Shown piece by piece: positions 1 to 8,472 of a stretch of 64,000 bases of DNA. The position numbers and the translations under genes are program-made. The notes below the pieces were generated by a model. The model was given only the letters and a program-made list of their open reading frames with translations. It did no database searches and was not told the DNA's origin. Source of the DNA: Hyaloraphidium curvatum (lineage: Eukaryota; Monoblepharomycota; Hyaloraphidiomycetes; Hyaloraphidiales; Hyaloraphidiaceae); NCBI GenBank assembly GCA_025558095.1, contig JAIVFI010000020.1:62001-126000 (forward strand). The letters run 5' to 3'. Position 1 is the stretch's first letter. The number at the start of each line of letters is the position of its first letter.

Positions 1-1052
1 GGAAAGCCACTGAGGGGAAGCTGATCGGCGTGCCGGTGCCGTACGGGCTCAACGTCAGCTGCGCGGTGGAGCTGGAGGTGTCGAGGTTGCTCCGGCCGAG
101 GGGGGAGCTTCTGCGAGCCGCGAAATGGCTGCTGTGGAACTTGATCCTCAACACCCGTGGCATCTCTGCGGAAGAAGCGACGGCGCTCCTCGGACGGACG
201 CCTTCCCTGCCGGACCTCCGATCGCCCGCCTACGCCGGCTTCCCCGGCCCCGGCCCCGCGCCGATCCTGCTCACCGCACACATCCGAGGCTCCATCGACC
301 ACCGCATTATGTGCCGGCATAAGATGCGGTTCCCCCTCTGCGGCACGACCTTCGGACGCGCGACCGATTTTCTCGTGCGGCGGATACGGGAGATCGGATG
401 CGGGCACGGGGCGGTGAGGGTGTTGCTCGCGGGTGAGACGCTGGGGAACCCGGCGTTCCAGCACAGAGAGGGGGCAACGGTGGTCAGAAAGGGCATGGCG
501 GAGCTCGCGGTGGGAGCGTGCCCGCCCAGGGTGCTCTCGACCGGCGGCGACCTCGCCTCGCTCTACCCGGCCGTGCTCTTCCACCCCTCGCTCGCGTTCT
601 CTGTCGCTAACGAGGACCGGGAAGCCCACCTGAGGATTTCGGGCGCCATCCTGGACCAGATCCTGCTCGCGTGCGGAGACTTCCTCGGGAGGGCTGGAGG
701 CGGCTTCTTCCAGACACGGGAGTCGAGCTTTTCAGCACGCGCATGGGCGATGGGCGCCGCGGTGGGAGCCGAGGTGTGCCTCCCCTCGGCTTTCGCCCCG
801 ATCGAACTTTCGGCGGAGATGACCGTTGACGAGCAAGCATTCGAGGCCGAGGCGATCGCTTTCTCGGGTGCGGATTTCTCGCGCCCCTTTTCGGCGAGGT
901 GCAAAACGCGTACGACGCTCAGACCGGGAGAGTCGGCCAACGGGTGCTCGTCCAAGGGCAGGTTCCTGCCGTCGCTGACGTGGGAGGAGAGGGATGCGCT
1001 CCCTGATGACACTGACATTTGCCCGGGCTGCTTCGCCAAGGAACGGTGGTGA
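1..1052 (+). CDS. O-fucosyltransferase-like protein, 5'-truncated by window edge
   Basis: The frame is open from the left edge to a TGA at 1050-1052, so only the C-terminal ~350 residues are present. It is a tandem paralogue of the gene at 1209: both carry LN(V/L)SCA near the left, a (Y/F)PLCGTT motif in the middle, a GGF(F/L)xT...S loop late on, and a C-terminus ending CPxC...W. A His-x-Arg...Asp...Cys stretch just before FPLCGTT and the late G-F-x2-T-x2-S-x-(F/Y)-S loop resemble GDP-fucose protein O-fucosyltransferases (GT-B fold), but the match is distant. If correct it would act in the Golgi or ER lumen on glycoproteins. That the gene is real is well supported by the paralogue; the activity is an inference from short motifs. 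Confidence 0.55.
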   Translation, partial: KATEGKLIGVPVPYGLNVSCAVELEVSRLLRPRGELLRAAKWLLWNLILNTRGISAEEATALLGRTPSLPDLRSPAYAGFPGPGPAPILLTAHIRGSIDHRIMCRHKMRFPLCGTTFGRATDFLVRRIREIGCGHGAVRVLLAGETLGNPAFQHREGATVVRKGMAELAVGACPPRVLSTGGDLASLYPAVLFHPSLAFSVANEDREAHLRISGAILDQILLACGDFLGRAGGGFFQTRESSFSARAWAMGAAVGAEVCLPSAFAPIELSAEMTVDEQAFEAEAIAFSGADFSRPFSARCKTRTTLRPGESANGCSSKGRFLPSLTWEERDALPDDTDICPGCFAKERW

Positions 1053-1208
1053 TTAACGAAAAATGTAGAGCTGCGCTTTTCTTGCTGAAGAAACGGAGCG
1101 ACGCTTACCTGTTCTATGCCGAGGACGGGAGACGGGCGGGGGTTCTGAAGGAGCGTCTGCTGTTTGTCCGCTCAAAGACGCCCTCCCCCACTTCAGGGAT
1201 CGCGGGCC

Positions 1209-2825
1209 ATGCCGCCTTTCCGGCGCCTCCGCCGGCTCGCCGTCCTTGTGCTCTGGATTTCGGCCGGCTGGTTCGCCGCGGACGCCCTCCGCCGCGGCCG
1301 CCGGGCGCGCGCGCGCGGGCCTCCTCCCTGCGTGCTCTTCGCGGCGCCGGCGCGGGGCTCGCACTCAGACCAGCTCATTGCCGCCGGGCGGACAATTGCG
1401 GTGGCCAGGGCGCTGGCTTGCAGGGTGCTGCCGCTCTTTTTGGCGCCCGGGGTGGACGCGTGGACGAAGCAGGAGACTTGGGATGTGCCGCTGGACGCGT
1501 TCTACCAGGCCCAGGACCCGTCGATTTTCTGGGACATGGGCAGTAAAGCAGATCTTCGGGCGGTGGGAACCGCCGTGGAGGCTTCGGGGGTGCCGCCTCG
1601 GACACGGAATGGCCCGGGAGGAGTCCTCCCGGCCAGGCATGACCTGGGCCTGCACCAGACCCGGAACGAGCACCCTTTGGCGATTCCTTGCCTAGTGGGG
1701 GAACACTCTCTGGACGGTGATCCCCCCGGAGGCATCCAGCAGCCCTTTTCCTGCTCCAAGTCGGCCGTGCTCGGATCGTGGGCTACTCACCGATCCAACC
1801 CCGACGCGCCGCCCTCCGCGGAGCTCTCGGCCCTCCGTGCGAACTACAGTGGCATGCTACTCGGTCTCCCCGCTCCGCGGACGCTGAATCTCAGCTGCGC
1901 CTCGGAACTGCGCGCCGCCTCGGAGCTCCTCCCGCGGACTGAGCTCCGCTGCGCCGCCAAGTTCGCCCTCTGGAACGCGGTGCTCCCCCTCCGCAAGCCA
2001 CCCCCCGGGAAATCCCCCTCGGAGGCGTTCCTCGCCCGTCTGTGTCTGTCGGAAGCCGGCGTGGTTCACCCCCTCTCCTCGCCGCAGTACGCTTCGTACT
2101 CTTCCCCCAACCCGCGCCTCGTGACCAGCCATGTTGACGACTCCCCCTCCCACCTCGCCTACTGCAACAACCGCCTGCGGTACCCCCTGTGCGGCACCAC
2201 CGCCTTCATGGGCGCATTGGGCACCAACGACGAGCTGGAGAAGGCATCGGGCATTGGGAGGGCCGTCGCGTTCGTGGCTGGCGACGTGGACGAGGGCAAG
2301 CCGCCCGTGCGCAAGGGGGTGGCGGCGAGGGCGGCGAGGCTGCGGGCGGCGAGGGCGGTGTTTGCGGGGGACCTGCGGGCGGCCTACGCGGGGCTGCTGG
2401 CGCATCCGTCGGTCAACTTCACGGGCGACGCGGGGATCGCGACCGAGATCGTGGAGCAGATGATCCTCGGCTGCGGCGTGCTCTCGGGCGGGTTCCTGCG
2501 GACCTACGGATCGCCGTACTCGATGTGGGCATGGTTCATGGGCCACGCGCTGCCGGACGTGTGCCTACCCACGGGCGCTTCACCCGCCCCGATCGCACGG
2601 ACAGCGGGCGACGAAACGCGGCGGGAACTCCGCCACGCCAGCCTCGCCGGCGTCGACTTTTCTGCCTCGTTCCCCCGGCGGAACGGGACCCGGCGGGCAA
2701 CGCTTGGCAGCGGCGCCTGGGCGGCGGGGTGCGAGAACGCGGGGGAGCTTTTGCCCAGCAGGCCGTACTACGACCGGTCGGTAAGCAAGCGCGATTGCCC
2801 GGCGTGCGGGGAGGGGAAGTGGTGA
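1209..2825 (+). CDS. O-fucosyltransferase-like type II membrane protein
   Basis: Single open frame of 538 residues from the ATG at 1209, the first one preceding a basic-flanked hydrophobic segment (residues about 8-26, RLAVLVLW...) that looks like a signal anchor. After it, PCVLFAAPARGSHSDQL and a hydrophobic AVARALACRVLPLFLAPG stretch resemble the N-terminal nucleotide-sugar region of O-FucT enzymes. The C-terminal half is collinear with the gene ending at 1052 (RYPLCGTT, GGFLRTYGSPYS, CPACGEGKW). Residues ~120-210 are low in similarity and could hide an unrecognised in-frame intron. It converges on the thioesterase gene, with 54 nt between stop codons. Protein O-fucosylation or a related glycosyl transfer in the secretory pathway is the best guess; a lineage-specific family is possible. 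Confidence 0.55.
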   Translation: MPPFRRLRRLAVLVLWISAGWFAADALRRGRRARARGPPPCVLFAAPARGSHSDQLIAAGRTIAVARALACRVLPLFLAPGVDAWTKQETWDVPLDAFYQAQDPSIFWDMGSKADLRAVGTAVEASGVPPRTRNGPGGVLPARHDLGLHQTRNEHPLAIPCLVGEHSLDGDPPGGIQQPFSCSKSAVLGSWATHRSNPDAPPSAELSALRANYSGMLLGLPAPRTLNLSCASELRAASELLPRTELRCAAKFALWNAVLPLRKPPPGKSPSEAFLARLCLSEAGVVHPLSSPQYASYSSPNPRLVTSHVDDSPSHLAYCNNRLRYPLCGTTAFMGALGTNDELEKASGIGRAVAFVAGDVDEGKPPVRKGVAARAARLRAARAVFAGDLRAAYAGLLAHPSVNFTGDAGIATEIVEQMILGCGVLSGGFLRTYGSPYSMWAWFMGHALPDVCLPTGASPAPIARTAGDETRRELRHASLAGVDFSASFPRRNGTRRATLGSGAWAAGCENAGELLPSRPYYDRSVSKRDCPACGEGKW

Positions 2826-2879
2826 TGGGCCGCCTCATCAACATTGTGTAGCTCTTTCTGCCTGGTAGACGCCGCCCGC

Positions 2880-3539
2880 CTACTCGCTCCACGTCTCGCG
2901 TCCGGGCACCACCACCAGCGTCTGCAACGCCGTCGCGCACAGCTCCATGTCCCCCTCGCCTAGCACCGCATGTTCCCAGTCCTCCTCTCCGTCGCCCAAT
3001 GGGGCCGAGAACAGCTCTCCTCGAACAACAATGACGTTTTTCCCCGCGCGAACGAGCTGCGCCCTCGCGACGGCGAGGTCGCCCCTGGCCCCCTTGAGGA
3101 AGTTGGACGACATCTGCGCCGTAACCACCATCCTATCCGCCGGGAGCACAGTGTACGCGGCCTTTCCACCCGCAACGTCGAGGGCGGCAAGCACCGCGCC
3201 CCCGTGCACCACGCCACTTGGGTTTGCGTATTCTGCTCTGCCCGACGGGAACCGTAGCTCGCAGTAGCCCGGGCCCACGGTGTGCAGCCGCAGGCCGAGG
3301 TGCGCGATGAACCCCCGGCGGAAAGACTCGGCGATGCGGCGGGCGTAGTCTGCATGAACGCGCGAGGGGGGCACGGGGGGGCCGGTGTACCAAGAGGGGG
3401 GCGGGGGGGAGGAGTCTCCGTGGAACAGGCGTGAGAAAGAGGGAAATGCTTTGGAAGGGGGTTTGGAGGCCGGGTTGGGCACGAGCGGGAGGAGTGTGCG
3501 GGGTCCGAGGAAGCCGGGGAGCGTCCGTGGCGGCGGCAT
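2880..3539 (-). CDS. PaaI/4HBT-type hotdog thioesterase
   Basis: Intronless ORF of 219 residues; the ATG at 3539 is preferred over an upstream GTG. Residues ~85-205 form a hotdog-fold thioesterase: the hallmark GVVHGGAVLAALDVAGG (active-site loop and start of the central helix) is followed by MSSNFLKGARGDLAVARAQ and VVRGELF beta strands. Members hydrolyse acyl-CoA thioesters. The first ~55 residues are Pro/Arg/Ser-rich with no acidic residue before SRLFHGD, compatible with a mitochondrial presequence, but this is not proven. Length is typical for eukaryotic PaaI-like enzymes with a targeting extension. It is convergent with the O-FucT-like gene; upstream lies the truncated F-box leader copy. 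Substrate unknown. Confidence 0.8.
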   Translation of the reverse strand: MPPPRTLPGFLGPRTLLPLVPNPASKPPSKAFPSFSRLFHGDSSPPPPSWYTGPPVPPSRVHADYARRIAESFRRGFIAHLGLRLHTVGPGYCELRFPSGRAEYANPSGVVHGGAVLAALDVAGGKAAYTVLPADRMVVTAQMSSNFLKGARGDLAVARAQLVRAGKNVIVVRGELFSAPLGDGEEDWEHAVLGEGDMELCATALQTLVVVPGRETWSE

Positions 3540-3636
3540 GGCACAAAGCACAAGGGAAAGAGCAATGGACCCCGGGAAAAGTGTGGCAAAAGGCTCGGCT
3601 TCCCGAAATCCTCCAGGGAGCCAATGGAATGGAATG

Positions 3637-3845
3637 AACGGAGCGAGAGGAAGGGCTTGACGCTACCCTGTAAACAACGTGTGGCGACTCGAAGCCCGAC
3701 CACCTCTCTCGCCTCTATGGAGCACCCGGAGCCCCTGACTGGACGCATCTTTCGCGCCGCTGCCTCGGCTGGCTCCGCCGTCCGCGTCTCGCCCATCTTG
3801 CCCAAGCTGATCCTCAACATCGCCGAGACGCTCCGCCCGCAGCAC
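3637..3845 (+). repeat. Dispersed duplicate of F-box gene leader (truncated copy)
   Basis: About 210 nt are clearly homologous to 7111-7320, starting at GGAGCGAG and continuing through AAGGGCTTGACGCTACC, the 5' leader, the ATG and about 42 codons. Similarity stops abruptly near 3845. Small indels and substitutions separate the copies. It therefore carries both putative promoter or leader sequence and the first part of an F-box exon. Confidence 0.85.
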
Positions 3846-3899
3846 TCAAGGGTAGCATACGGAACCGGATCAGATTCCTCCTTTGGAGGACATTGTTGA
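3717..3899 (+). pseudogene. Truncated F-box gene fragment
   Basis: A 60-codon frame starts at the ATG at 3717. The first ~42 residues (MEHPEPLTGR...AAASAG...RVSPILPKLILNIAETL) match the F-box protein at 7186. The F-box core residues that follow in the other copy (KRELALASR) are missing and the frame runs into unrelated sequence, ending at 3899. The lost C-terminal half of the F-box and the acidic tail suggest a dead partial duplicate, although the leader is conserved enough that transcription is conceivable. Confidence 0.7.
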
Positions 3900-3992
3900 G
3901 GGATCATGGCTAACTGCTGCTCTGATTATGCTCCTCATTTCATTGTAGCGATATCAGTGTACTTGCGTAACACGTCATCTACCGCGCACACA

Positions 3993-6726
3993 TCACGTCA
4001 GCACCATGAGCCAACGGTTGAGATCGTCGTCCTCCCTCATCGCGCTGACCCCAAACGCACAACGCGCGAACCTCCAGCACAGCTCCCCGTCCCTCCGCCC
4101 CAGCTCCTGCAGCCCTTCCGCGTCCAGCGACCACAGCACCGAGTCCTCGTTGGCCACCACGGTAACGAACCGGCGGTACCGCCCCAGGAATTCGAGCTCC
4201 CCGACGAAGCACCCCGGGAGCAGGGTGGACACGGTACACCTGCCTCGCCCACAGTCGAGCTCCACCCACGCATCCAGGCACCCCGATTCCAGGATCCAGA
4301 GCCGGTCCGCCGGCTCCCCTGGCGAGAAGAGCGGGGACCCTGCCGCGAGCTCCTCTCGCCTGAAGCTGGCTGCGATTGACGCCGCCTCGGCGGGGGAGAG
4401 CTCCTCGCCCGCGCTCCGCACCGCCTCGCGCAGGATTCGCGCCGGCTGCCCCTGATCCGGCGACTCCGCATCGTCCGGCGTGCCCGCATCCTCCGGCATC
4501 CCCTCCCCGTCCCCGACCGCCCCCCGCTGCCCGCCGCGTTGGTCGTCCCCGCGCCCTTCCCGGCAGAATCGCTCGATCACCTCGTTCTCGGCGTGCTCCA
4601 GCGCGAGGTCCAGGCTCGCGAACGCCCCCGGGCTGGCCGCCACCGCGTTCGCGCGCTCGAGCTTGGCCCTCGCGCGGGGGGACGCGGCCGCGACGAGGAG
4701 CTTGCATCCCACGGAGCTGCGTCGCGGATGAGCATTCGCGGCCAAGCGGCCACCGGTCCTCCACCCACGCGAGGGAATCCCTGGCCGCCGCCAGCCCCGC
4801 GCAGAAGCTGTAGTCGATGCCCGACGCCCTCTCGAGGTCCACGACCAGCACCTCGACCGCCCACTCCCCCGCGACGACCGTTCCCACCAGCCTGTCCAGC
4901 GCCGGCAGGTTCCCGAAGAACAGCGCCCCCTGCATCCTCGCCACCCCCACCCGCCACCCTTCCCTGTCCAGCACCCTCCTGTGCGCCGCGGGGCGGGCGA
5001 CGGAGCTGCGCGCCCTGCGGACCGAGTGCACCGCGCGCACGGGGTCCTTCCTCCCCTGCCAGACGGCGAAGGTGACGCAGGCCATGCCGAGGCCGACGGC
5101 GATCCCCGTGGTGAAGTCGACCAGCCCCATGACGAGCACGAGGACGAGGATGGTGAGGTACTCGAGCGCCGTGACGTTGCCGAGCGTCCCCACGAGTGCG
5201 TCGCGGAGCAGCCCGAGGCCGATGTAGAAGTTGACGGCGCCCACTACGAAGGTTGGGGCGCCGTAGGCCGCCGCGGGGCCGAGCCAGAGCATCGCGGCGT
5301 CGGCGGCGAGGATGGCGAGGCCGGTCAGGCGGGTGCGGCCGCCGCCGGATTCGTAGAGCGCCGCCGAGGCGACAAAGGTCATGTTTGTCGGCATGCCGCC
5401 CGCGGCCGCCGAGACGAGGTTGGAGACGGCGTGGGCGTGGATCTCGCGGTCAAAGTCGACGGGGGTGCGGGCCGAGAAGGCCACGGCGGGAACGTTGATC
5501 GGGACCTGCAGCAGGGAAAAGAAGGTGGCGGCGAAGAGGGTGGGGACCAGGGCGCCCAGGGCACCGGCGTCGACGAGGCCAAAGTCCCAGATCGCATAGT
5601 AGGGCGCGAAAGGGTTTGCCTGCATCCCATCCGAAGGCGGTAGGTCGTAGAGCCAGCCCTGGGCCCTAAGGTCGGCAAAGTCGGCCCGCGTGGCCGCGAC
5701 GACGACGTAGAAGATGACGAGAAGGAAGACGTAGTACGTGGCGGTGAGGCCGTACCACTTGATGAACCTGGCCAGCGCGAAGAGGACCAGCGCGGCGCCC
5801 AGGGCCGGGCCCCACACCAGCGCCTTTCCGGCGGTGAAGAGCGCCGGCACGTCCGAAAAGGTCAGCGGGCTGATCCCCGAGGTGATCTCAAAGGCCGTCC
5901 TGACGAGGTACAGCCCGATCCCCCCGATGACGCCCGTCAGCACGTGTAGCGGGAACAGCGAGACCAGGAACCCGGCCCGGAAAAGGCCCAGCAGGAAGAA
6001 CGAGACGGCCGACATGATGGTCACCAGGCAGTAGGCGAAGAGGACCGTGGCCACGGCGGCCGGGCCACGGAGCTTGCCGCCCTCGTAGCCGGCCACGATC
6101 TCGGACATGAGGAGCATCGAGGGCAGGATCTCCAGAACCTGGGTTCCGACGGCGCCCTTGAAGCCCGAGAGGAGCGTCATGGCGGCCTGGCAGGTGAACT
6201 GGGAGAAGTAAAACAGGAAGACGCCGAGCACAACGAGGTTCGGGGCGCCGTCCCCCGGGTACAGGTCCTGCGGTAGCACCAGGGCGCCGAAGGTGATTGC
6301 CTCGAGCGAGTTGAGGATGAGCGCGACGACGATACCGGGCGCGCTGGCCAGGAGCTCCCTGCCGGCGCCCTGCCGCGGCCACGAGGGTGCGAACGGCAGG
6401 CTGGGCCAGTAGAGGCGCCCCAGCGCGCGCGACAGTCTCGCCGAGATGGGGGCGCCCGGGGCCGCCGGGCGCTTCCGGCGCAGGTCCGGCGGGGCGTGCG
6501 TCGGGTCGGCGTCGGGCGCGGCGTGCCACGGCGCCGGCAGCGGCGTCCGCCGCATCTCCTCCAGCGCGATGCGCCGCGACTCGACGTGTGTCTCCGCATC
6601 CCCGGCCTCGACGTCCGCCTCCGCAGAGCCGCCCTCGCCCTCGCCCGGCCCGCGGTACGCCCGGCGCAGCTTGTCCCCGTAATCCAGCGCAGGCGAATCG
6701 GGGTCGCGGCCGGGCCCGGCGGGCAT
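3993..6726 (-). CDS. SLC26/SulP anion-transporter-like protein with STAS and cNMP-binding domains (Vsb1/YGR125W type)
   Basis: Two exons, 6726-4769 and 4716-3993, give 893 residues; the 52-nt intron joins ...ARDSLA to SVGCKLLVAA and restores the STAS domain. Order: ~120-residue charged cytoplasmic N-terminus; SulP membrane domain from about residue 120 to 560 with many hydrophobic helices (LILNSLEAITFGALVLP, GGIGLYLVRTAFEITSG); STAS domain ~580-725; then a C-terminal cyclic-nucleotide-binding-type beta barrel ~765-890 (GSPLFSPGEPADRLWILESG, GCFVGELEFLG). This architecture is that of yeast Vsb1 (vacuolar basic amino-acid storage) and related fungal proteins rather than plasma-membrane sulfate permeases. 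The phosphate-binding cassette is degenerate, so true cNMP binding is doubtful. Substrate and vacuolar location are inferred from family. Confidence 0.88.
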
Positions 6727-7110
6727 CGGGGCACAGATCGGATGCCAAGTTGGGATGACCAGGTGGGCGCGGGGAACGTCGGGAGGGGGCTGCGGGAGTC
6801 GGCGACCCTGGCGATGCCGGACGAATTATCGCCCGGGGTGCGGTGCGGCTGGAGGCCCTTGCCAACCTGGCGGATACCGAGGGCGAGGAGGGCGACGATG
6901 GGCCGGGACAATATTCGGAAGATGTGCCGGATCCGGTGGAGCGGGATTGGCACCGGGGGGGATGAGATTGCGCCGTTGGAGAATGTCTGGGAGGCCGAAC
7001 TCCGGCCAGAACCGGTGCTAGAGTGCGCCCGATGACCGGTTGGTTGTCGGCCTCGACCCTTTTGGGCGGGTTACTCGGGGTCTGAATAGTCTCCAGAGGA
7101 CACCGGAGAG

Positions 7111-7345
7111 GGAGCGGAACGGAGCGAGGCGAAGGGCTTGACGCTACCCGTAAACAGCGCGCTCTTGGTCGCCTCTCCCGTCCCTATGGAGCACGAGGAG
7201 CCCCTTACCGGACGCGCGTTCCGCGCCGCTGCTTCGGCTGGTCCCGCTGCCCGCGTCTCGCCCGTCCTGCCGAACGAGCTGCTCCTGCAAATCGCCGAGA
7301 ACCTCCCGCCACGCTCGAAGCGCGAGTTGGCCCTCGCGTCGAGAC
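7111..7345 (+). repeat. F-box gene leader and first exon, longer copy of dispersed duplicate
   Basis: This is the longer partner of the repeat at 3637-3845. It spans about 75 nt of upstream sequence (GGAGCGAGGCGAAGGGCTTG), the ATG and the F-box exon. Conservation of upstream sequence as well as coding sequence argues for a DNA-level copy that included the promoter-proximal region. Confidence 0.85.
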
Positions 7346-7580
7346 GTGCGATCGTTCTTGCGCTGCCTCTGCTCTTTGCGACTGGTACGGAGAAGGGGAC
7401 GGGGACGAGGGCTGGGATCAGGGGTTGGTGCCCCCGCTGGAGGGCATTGATTCCGATTTCGGCGGCGACGACGGGAACGGGCTGGAGGAGCTCGAGCCGG
7501 ACGGGGTGCCCGAGCGGGGGGCCAACTTTCCCCAGCTTGGGCCCCTGGATTCCGACAGCGACGACGGGCCCGGGCTTTAA
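7186..7580 (+). CDS. Small F-box protein with acidic tail
   Basis: Proposed two-exon gene: 7186-7345 and 7393-7580, with a 47-nt intron (GTGCGATCG...GGTACGGAG), 115 residues. Residues ~28-55 are an F-box (LPNELLLQIAENLPPRSKRE), which in family terms binds Skp1 in SCF ubiquitin ligases. After the splice the protein becomes strongly acidic (repeated GD, DSD, EELEP) and ends GPLDSDSDDGPGL. Without splicing the first frame runs to 7752 with low-complexity, non-conserved sequence, so I prefer the spliced form. There is no substrate-recognition repeat domain, so this may be a minimal adaptor or a decayed gene. The exon-1 half has a truncated duplicate at 3717. Confidence 0.55.
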
Positions 7581-8472
7581 TGGCTCCGTGCAGGAGGGTG
7601 ACATGACCAGGCTGAGAACATTGGCCAGGAGGGTCAATCCGAGCCCGGCGATTGTGAAGATGTTGGGCGAGGGCAATCTCGAGCAATATCTGAGTGCGAA
7701 CGTGCTACAGAGTGGCGGAGCGAAGGAGGGACGTAAGGCGTGTGACGTATGAAGCAGCGCGAGGCAACAAATGGGATGATTCGCGCAGCGAAATGCGTTG
7801 GCCATCGAGGATCGGCCGCGATCCCAGCAGGTCGACCGAACGATGATTGTTCCAACTGAAACCTAGGATCCGGTGGCAAGATTCGAAGCGCGTGGACGAG
7901 TGCCGACAGTTGTCCCGAATGTGCCAAAGCCGACGGCCTTCTGAGGCTGCGGGAGGTTTCTACGAGATGTGCCACTGCCCCTACGTATCTTTTTTGATGA
8001 GGGAACTTGGAGCGGGTGAACTTGCGGATCGCGCAATCGGTTTCCGGCCGCCCGAGCGGCGATCGGCCAGGGAAACCCCGCCCGAGCCGCAGCGGACCCC
8101 CACGCCAAGGCTCGCGACCCGGCCCTTGCGGCAGATTGGCGTCAGGACGATCAATTCGTTACCAGGAGGTGTCCGATCTGGTTCCCGTGTTGCCCGGCGC
8201 GTCGCCGACCGGCCTGCGGGCGGAGTTGCGCCCAGGCGTGCGGCCGAGACCACACGACCTTCCCGATCGGCCCGAACCCGAAGACTGGCGGGATGCTCTG
8301 GGCTCCCAGCGAGCTCGGAATGACACTTTATCATTGCGCTTGAGCCTGCTCGCAACAGGATAGAATTGCTCCGGTGATTCTCTCTCCGCGAGTGAGTTAC
8401 GGCGCTTCGGGTGGCTGACGCGTAGTCGCGCACGGCCGCTCCGAAGGGACTCGTCGGCTTCGCGCTCCAGCG
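7581..8472 (+). other. Intergenic region with no supported gene
   Basis: About 0.9 kb between the F-box gene and the Zn2Cys6 regulator. Short ORFs on both strands have no recognisable motif. It presumably holds the regulator's promoter and 5' UTR; no specific element can be named. Confidence 0.5.
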
